Shown here in pieces: positions 57,186 to 64,000 of a stretch of DNA of 64,000 nucleotides. Both the position numbers and the translations under genes were made by a program. Under the pieces are notes generated by a model, which was not told where the DNA came from, did no database searches, and saw nothing but the letters and a program-made list of their open reading frames with translations. The DNA is from Phlebotomus papatasi (taxonomy: Eukaryota > Arthropoda > Insecta > Diptera > Psychodidae): NCBI RefSeq assembly GCF_024763615.1, contig NC_077222.1:87792001-87856000 (forward strand), read 5' to 3'. Positions within the stretch are counted from its first letter, which is position 1. Each line of letters begins with the position of its first letter.

Positions 57186-60100
57186 TTAAACTAGTTTTAG
57201 AATGTAATCTTAATCTTCTCAATTTTCTCATTAAATCACTTTTGAGTCTTTTAGAAGCTCTGTCTTTCTGTTTTGAATTTCTGATCTTCAGACCATCTTT
57301 AGCATATGTTCTCATTAAGTTTTCAAATGAAACTTCAATTTAATATGTAAAATGCATAAGAAGCATAAATATATGAATAAATTTGTATAAATGGTGAACT
57401 TCTTCATTCATTCAAATATTTTCATTGAAATTGTTGGGATTTTCTTTATACATAAATTAAATAAATTCTTGTATACACAACAACAACCTTCCACCATCGA
57501 TGCTTTTCCAACCACTGAAAGGGAAATTAAAGGAAGAAAATATAGAAAAAATGACTTGCATGAAGTGGAAAATATCTAAAGGGAAAACATAACGCATTCA
57601 GACAATATTTGAATAGAACTTTTCTATTAAAGAACTTTCAGGACAATCGCAAATATTTGTACAGCACATTTAAACTTAAAAGATCATCTCCATTTCACTC
57701 CAATTCCAACAAATTCCACCCACGCCCATGTTCCACGGTTCCGGGGTCAGTTTATAAAGTAAATGCTCATCGCGAAGTGTTCTTGCATAAATTCCTTCTT
57801 CTCATGGTGTTGCTCCTTCATTTAAATTATCGTAATTAATTGCTCTGTTCTCCTTGCAAAATTTCTGCCAATTTACTGCTGAATTTAGTAGTTTGTGTAG
57901 ATGGGAAAATATTCCATTCTATTCTAATACATCTACATCCACATTTTCCTCTTAGGGATTCTAGGAAAAACAAGTACTCCTTTTAGAGGAGGAAACTTTC
58001 TCGTAGGATATGTGCTAAAGTTTATGGGTGACTTTGAGCCTGATGGCTTCATAAGATTTTCAAGTGTGTTCAATAATTTCCAATGGTCACCCAACGTTTA
58101 GAGCGGAAGGACTCAAAGAATAGATTTTGTGGGTATTTTAGGTCACTTGGGAGCTCTATTAGGGTGTTGTAATATTTTCAAAATGACCACTAGGACAGTT
58201 TGATTAAGTGGTCTTTCCTAAATGTTCTCTAATAATATCCTCAGAGGCGGATAATTTCCATCAAGCTATCCATCAAGTATAAATGTTTATTATTAATCTT
58301 TAAGTGGAATCTGTCGTCGTCCCTAAAATCTAAATCTACTTCATACAGAAAATTTAACAAAATTGACAAAAGGATATGCAAAGTGAATACAACTTTGGAG
58401 ACTACTCTACTCACACTCCTCATACTCATTGGTCTAACTAACAATCTCGAGTATTCTAAGAAACCCATATTAGACACTTTAATTAAAAAAAATAATCTGA
58501 ACTACAAGAGCTAGAAATATTAATTAGCTTGTTTATTAGTGAGTTTTAATGAAATTTCTTCCTAATCGCTGAAACATTCAAAAATTAAACAAAATTATTG
58601 AAATAGTCTTTAAGAATTTCGGTCGAAATCTTGTTTGAGTACAGAAGGCCAACAAATGAAAAAGACAGCTCATTAAAATTGATTAATAAACATTAGAGAT
58701 AGAGGCCGATCAATTTCAGTATACTAGGGAATAGGGTACAGTGGGGTGCAGTGGGGTGGAGTGGCGATGGATGCGATGCGACCCACCTTTGGAAAAGTTT
58801 GGATCTCAGCTACAAACATAGTAAAATTCTAGTTTTCGAAATATTCGACATCGAATTTTCGAAAATTGATTTTTCAATTAATCGGAACTTGAATTAAAAC
58901 CGGAGATATAGCTATTTTAAAGTCAAATTTTTGATCCGTATAGCTCGGGTCAGCCGGATCGGAAGAGCTTGACTTTCTTTAATCGGAAGCTTTTTTCGGC
59001 TCAACCATAACATATTAAAATTTAAGGCTAAACATACTAAAATAGGGGCTGAGTTATTATGAAAATAAGAATTAGTACTGTAAGCCCTTGATTTGCCACC
59101 TACCGAACCTGGCGGGCATGTGACCATTTGACATCCTTAAAGTCCTCTTTTCATCCATGGAGATAGCCTTTCCCCTTATGCCATGATGGGACGATATCAT
59201 GGCATGAGTACTTTTTTCCCTCTCGCATACATACGCGATTAGGGTTTGACACCCCTGGACTTATAGAGAGATAGAGTACTTATTAAGAGAGGGACGTGAG
59301 GGAGAGTTAGTTACTGACTAAACAAGGACAAGTAAGGACGTGCACGCGTGCAGATCAGGAGGAGAATATGGTTGAGAAAGGGGAACGAGTGGTAGGTTCA
59401 TATCTCTTTCTAAGCCTTAACCCTTTCTAAGAAGCTCCCTGCCTTCCTTCCTTGCCTTCATAACCCTTTCTAAGAGCTCTCAGATCCTTCATTAAACCAT
59501 TACTTACCATGGTATTATACATCATACGCAAATTGAGTGATTTTAGATGATTTATTCCTTTGCAATTTTTATCCGAATTGCTGTCGGGAATGGATTTTTA
59601 GTAACTTTAGTTCTTCAATTACATGGGAAAAATAGTCCGACAGAGATGATAATAGATTTTGTTATTGTTTTCTTGCTTCGCGGAAAGTTATGCAAAATCT
59701 TTGCTCCAAATGGCGGACGAAAAATTCGACATCCCGTCGAATTTGTTAAAATTGGCCCTTTCTTCGTTCCTGATTTTAATTATAGTTGCCAATTTGTTTT
59801 CTTGTATAGTTACTCTATCTAAAGCAATAGAGTTTCTAATGAATTAACGCATAGAATTTAAATTCAGTGACCGTTAAGACGTGTGTTTGACCACGGCTCC
59901 CCGAGCCCCCATATTAGGTAATTTTTTTTCTTTTGAAAAAAAATCATCTATTAATCTGTAGAAAACTAATCTCAAATTATGAACATTCTATGTCAAGTAT
60001 TTCTGGTACATTGTCTGAATGGGATAATATGTTGACGAAAATGAAGTTAACAGAAGTGACGTGAGCCATAAAGCCATATGGAGAAGCTATATGGAGTGAT

Positions 60101-60404
60101 GGGAGCCATAAAGCTCCGAAACGTTGTTTTAGAGTAATAAAGCAGGATAAGTTCAAGTCAAAATCCGTGTTTCCTATATCCAAAAAATAACAGGAGTGTT
60201 CCAAGATGGCGAAAGAACGTGTGCGAGACGGATCTCACATCACCAAATTCTAGCCACCTATCGATGTCCTTTGCCGAACAGCGCTTGTCGATATCTCTTT
60301 CCGTTCTCTCTCCAGAAGCATTTGTACGCATATGATACGTGATCTATGCGTGTCAAAACGAGTAAATCCTAAAGTTTCCAAATACATTGTTTAGACTCTG
60401 TGGC
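57186..60404. other. No gene seen
   Basis: Mostly AT-rich. 58735-58770 has a GTGGGGTGCAGTGGGGTGGA tract resembling a MITE end. 58840-58880 is a small TTCGAAAATTGATTTTTCAA palindrome, and ATGCCATGATGGGACGATAT CATGGCAT lies near 59180. ORFs at 59547-59847 overlap in two frames without motifs. Nothing coding can be supported. Confidence 0.4.
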
Positions 60405-60735
60405 AGCGAAAATCTCGAAAGCCAAAATCACGAAAGTCAAAATCCCAAACGCCAAAATCCCGAAAAGGCCAAAATCCCGAAATCAAAAATCCCGAATATT
60501 CAAAATCCTGAAAGGGATGAAATTATATGGGGAAAATGTTTAGAATAATTTTCCAAGGACAGAAGATTTCCCTTTGCCTCCAGAAAGCGCAGGTGCAATC
60601 GTGGGAGTAACTATTACACTTTTAAGAATTCGGGATTTTGGCTTTTAGGATTTTGGCCCATTCGGGATTTTGGCTTTTGGGATTTTGGCGTTCGGGATTT
60701 TGGCTTCGGGATTTTGGCTTTCGAGATTTTGACCA
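60405..60735. mobile_element. Foldback-like element, second well-preserved copy
   Basis: The left arm is AAAATCCCGAAAGCC-type units at 60409-60510. The core is 60511-60625 (GGGATGAAATTATATGGGGA, AAATGTTTAGAATAATTTTC, CTTTGCCTCCAGAAAGCGCA). The right arm is GGGATTTTGGCTTTT-type units at 60630-60735. The core is the reverse complement of that at 16086-16215, so the two copies are in opposite orientation. Confidence 0.82.
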
Positions 60736-62585
60736 GGACCCGTTTAGCCTAATTAAAAGGTAGGTTCAAAGTGAGTATCCCTTAATAGATTAGAAAGTCT
60801 AATCGGAGGTAATTCGGAATAATTTATAACTTCTGAATTTGAAGTTTCCTCAAGATTTCATTCTGGGCAAAGAGAAGAAGACTACGGAGGAGTGCAAGTT
60901 TTACACTCAAGAGTAACTTTTAGAGTTTTTTTTCTTTACCTCATCTAAAAACAAAATTGAGGTAATTTAAAAATCCCCATTATTTGAATTGATTCGCAAG
61001 AGCTGTCATCTCGCAAAAAATCGTAGTTAATTTTTGTAGAAGGTCTTTATTTATTTTTTTTTAATATTTTCGAATAGTTACGAAATTCAAAACTCACTAC
61101 TAATGTCCTGGTTAATATTTGACTTTACTTTTTTACGACTTTACGTCAAAATCCTAAGATTTGCGGAAAATGATTTTCCTGATTTTTCGCTGCTAATAAA
61201 ACAATTTAGATAAGCTTTAGATGCAGTATCGAAATTATCTGCATTTACTAATTCTCAAGTAATTGCCCACCCCTGATCACACAACTTTGCCCAAAAGTTT
61301 TCTGTTTTGTCTACGTTGAAAGTCATGAGATTGGGGCGCTTTTCAGATCCCTTTGTACCCATTCTCCGAAATTGAAATTCACTTCCTTAAATTCACCAAT
61401 TAGTCTAATTGAACGAAAACGGACAATGAAGCTTAAACGAGATCCTTCCCATGCAATTTTCTTCATCACACTTCTTCCACTACTGGTAAAAAGAACATAT
61501 AATCTCGTCAATTGAACTTTATGCTGAAGTTGTGATGTTACTTGAGATATTGGTCTTTAAGTCAAGTTTTTAAGGAAGATTTTGGCAAGAAACTAATTAA
61601 AGGATAGTTTGTGCAAAATGGTAATGAATCTTAAATGAATGAAGAAATAGCTGTTGCGCTTAACCCCCTGCACCACATCGGAAAAATTCGGTATTATTTA
61701 CTTGAACACATCTCCTTCGAAACACGACCTGAGTCCTCTTGGTTCTGAAAAGGATGTCAAGCCTCGACTGAAAGCTTCTTTTGGGTAAATAAAAGTGCTT
61801 CTGGCAGCGTCTCAATATCACATCCCACAGTCGCAAAAGCTTCCACATGAAACAGGGTCTGGTGAACAGAAAAAAAATTGAAAGTATAAGCAATTCTCTC
61901 TAAACAATATTGCAGGCATTACATAGGAGCGCCATCCTGACAAATAGACACAGTCACTTCCGTTCCCGAGGCGCTTCCATTATCAAAAAGCATCCGGGAT
62001 TGAATTTGACTTCGCGCTATCGACAAATAAAATCATAAAAGTTAACCCGGAAATATTGTGCAGTATGAAATCGGGCTAGATTAAACAACGCTTTTCACAT
62101 TTCGCTCATTACATTTTCACGAGAACACCCACGTTCGATGTTGATCCCTGCGCAAGGAATACTCACACCAGAAAATCTTTGAGAATTTCAATCAGATAAT
62201 TTTTTATGGGTGCTCCTTGAGACAGTACTAGAATCCCTTTGGATTTTCCAATGGGATTCGATAAGCTATTTGATCCCTGTAAATTACTACAAACGGCGTT
62301 TTAATGCTAATAAATTGTGGTATTCGGACTGAAACATATGAGATTGCCCTTCTGATTGCCTTTTAAATTCACTAAGAATTTTAAAGAAGTCGTATTAATT
62401 AATCTATTGCTATAATTGATTATGATGAAACCTGTAAATTTATCAGAAATTTTAAAAGAATAAAGGGGGAGCCTGAATTAAAAAGCCAATGTTTTTTTAC
62501 GATTCATTTTTAGAGGAGAATGAAACGACCAAGCTTCATGAAATTTTTTATGTTTATACATATTTAAAGGCATTGAATAAACGAG
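60736..62585. other. No gene seen
   Basis: Short minus-strand ORFs at 61323-61511 and 61660-61893 have no recognised motif. The rest is AT-rich. Confidence 0.4.
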
Positions 62586-63056
62586 CAGCAAAAAGTCAAA
62601 ATTGGTCAGTAAAAAATTCGAAATGATCAGTAAAAAAATAAAAAAAGAGCAGCAATAAGTTAAAAAAAAGATCAGTAAAAAATTAAAAAAGAGCAGTACT
62701 TTATTAAAAGCGGTCAGTAAAAAATTAAAGTGGTCAGCAAAAAATTAAACATGATCAGTAAAAAGTAAAAAGTGATCAGTGAAAAATAAAACATGATCAG
62801 TAAAAAGTAAAAGATGATCAGTAAAAAATAAAAAAAGTGGTCAGTTAAAAATTTAAAATGAGCAGCAAAAATATTGAATTTGGTCAGTAAAAAATTAAAA
62901 ATGATCAGTAAAAATATTTAGAAAAAGCAGCAAAAAATTAAAACTGATAAGTAAAAAATAAAAAGTTAAAAAGTAATCAGCAAAGAATTAAAAAGGAGCA
63001 GTAAAAAATAAAATATGGTCAGTAAAATATTAAAAATGAGCAGTAAAAAATAAAAT
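62586..63056. repeat. Direct array of (G)GTCAGTAAAAAATTAAAA units
   Basis: About 20-25 diverged head-to-tail copies of a ~19-21-bp unit built on RTCAGTAAAAAATWAAA, same unit as 55060-56050 but in one orientation only. It is either a lone foldback arm or an independent minisatellite. Confidence 0.8.
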
Positions 63057-63254
63057 TTATTTAATTGGCAAAAGAAACTAAAATACTCAAACATAATAAT
63101 TTTCAATAGCGTGAAAATTGTCAGTCATTGCTATCGTCAGAAAAACTACTCAATTTTTTTTTTAATATTTTTGTCCCTATCGTTCATACACTCAGAGAAA
63201 TTCGAAAAAGTTAAAATAACATTCCGGAGATGTTTATTTTACCCTGCAGTATTG

Positions 63255-63545
63255 ATCCAAAATCGGTGTAAATATTATGCTTTTTAGGTGTATTAGGGGT
63301 TAAAGTTACCCTTTTTCATATTAATTTTACTCTTAAAGAGATTTAAAATTAACATTTGAAAATGCTGATATATTTTTACACCTAAAAAGTGTTAGGCTTA
63401 GTGTACACTGAGAGAAATCACTGTAAATATTATGCTTTTTAGGTGTATTAGGGGTTAAAGTTACCCTTTTTCATATTAATTTTACCCTTAAAAAGATATA
63501 AAATTATCATTAATAAATGTTGATATATTTTCACATATTAAATCT
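63255..63545. repeat. Tandem duplication of a ~120-bp unit with ACTSAGAGAAAT borders
   Basis: GTGTAAATATTATGCTTTTT, AGGTGTATTAGGGGTTAAAG, TTACCCTTTTTCATATTAAT occurs at about 63267 and again at about 63422, each followed by AAAATTAWCATT and ATATATTTT. Short ACACTCAGAGAAAT / ACACTGAGAGAAAT strings precede each copy. It is probably two adjacent or duplicated MITE copies. No coding. Confidence 0.7.
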
Positions 63546-64000
63546 TATTTTTAATCTTCTCAGTGTAGAGACAAAAAATACACCAAATCAGACTCTGTTG
63601 GCTTATCGAAGGTTAGATATAAGACGTTTCATAAGTTTTGTTTATCGTTTTTAGTTTTATTGTCGATTTTCGGTCAGCGAAAACTGTCTCGTCGTTAAAG
63701 GGTTAAATTTGGAAAGGTGCAACGCAGCATTGATTGTTACTCCATCAAGACAATTTATAAATAATTTATTATGTTTATTATTCATATGTTGATTTTTAAA
63801 ATAAGTAAAGTAGAAATTCTAAAGGAACTTTCAATTTAATTTTAATAAAATTTGCTTCAAATGCATTTCCCAATTTTATTATGCTTTTGTTTGACAGACA
63901 TTTCAATTTATGAGTTCTTCTTTGAACTTTTGTGAAATTCATGTTATGTTCGAAATTAGAATTTACCTCAAATGCACTAATTTACCTCAAATACACTAAT

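Noticed and set aside
59547..59847. Two overlapping ORFs with hydrophobic segments
   Set aside because: Both frames look equally plausible and neither has a recognisable motif; treated as chance.
62586..63056. Regularly spaced short repeats, CRISPR-like at first sight
   Set aside because: Units are contiguous and diverged, without unique spacers, in a eukaryotic genome.

Overview
This window is eukaryotic and almost certainly from an insect, most likely a dipteran. It is AT-rich, has no operon-like packing, and carries one recognisable host gene with spliceosomal introns. That gene is the 3' end of a dpr-family (defective proboscis extension response) cell-surface immunoglobulin gene. Its second Ig domain and C-terminal tail lie in three plus-strand exons (8930-9057, 9133-9301, 13465-13607), with GT-AG borders and matching phases (0 and 1). 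The 5' exons (signal peptide, first Ig domain) are not visible and must lie upstream of the window. I found no other convincing intact host gene, no tRNA or rRNA gene and no CRISPR. Most of the remaining ORFs are chance ORFs or pieces of mobile elements.

The rest of the 64 kb is a dense, layered deposit of transposable elements. (1) There are more than twenty short inverted-repeat (MITE-like) elements, most with TA target duplications and termini starting GGGG, plus a TTAA family and a TTA-duplicating family. Several are nested. (2) Two recently inserted LTR retrotransposons without pol lie at 24484-30132 and 33232-36152. The first has apparently identical 283-bp LTRs and no recognisable coding sequence. 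The second has 308-bp LTRs, a gag ORF with a CCHC knuckle and one in-frame stop. They share sequence next to both LTRs and are probably relatives moved in trans. (3) Non-LTR retrotransposons are present only as wrecks: an R2-like restriction-endonuclease fragment on the minus strand near 1.2-2.0 kb, a reverse transcriptase wreck at 47.4-48.8 kb whose YxDD box is split by a MITE, and a 3'-terminal scrap at 52.8 kb. (4) Two tRNA-derived SINE copies are seen (about 23.9 kb and 44.1 kb). (5) Foldback-like elements have arms that are tandem arrays of 15- to 20-bp units in inverted orientation (16.0 kb, 60.4 kb, 55.1-56.0 kb), and there are single-arm relics.

Layout: 0-8.4 kb is intergenic or upstream intron with transposon debris; 8.9-13.6 kb holds the dpr exons and a MITE-loaded 4.2-kb intron; 13.6-24 kb is downstream sequence with MITEs, a pogo-like element and a SINE; 24.5-37 kb holds the two LTR elements, the second inserted in a short array of a dispersed ~300-460 bp repeat; 37-47 kb is mostly anonymous AT-rich DNA with MITEs and a SINE; 47-57 kb holds the reverse transcriptase wreck, a 3.1-kb TIR-flanked segment with a long palindrome and a possible spliced minus-strand gene relic, and the inverted GGTCAGTAAAAA arrays; 57-64 kb is largely featureless, with a foldback element and two repeat arrays near the right edge.

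Element borders come from matching inverted or direct repeats by eye. Family names rest on termini, target duplications and short protein motifs, not on any database search.
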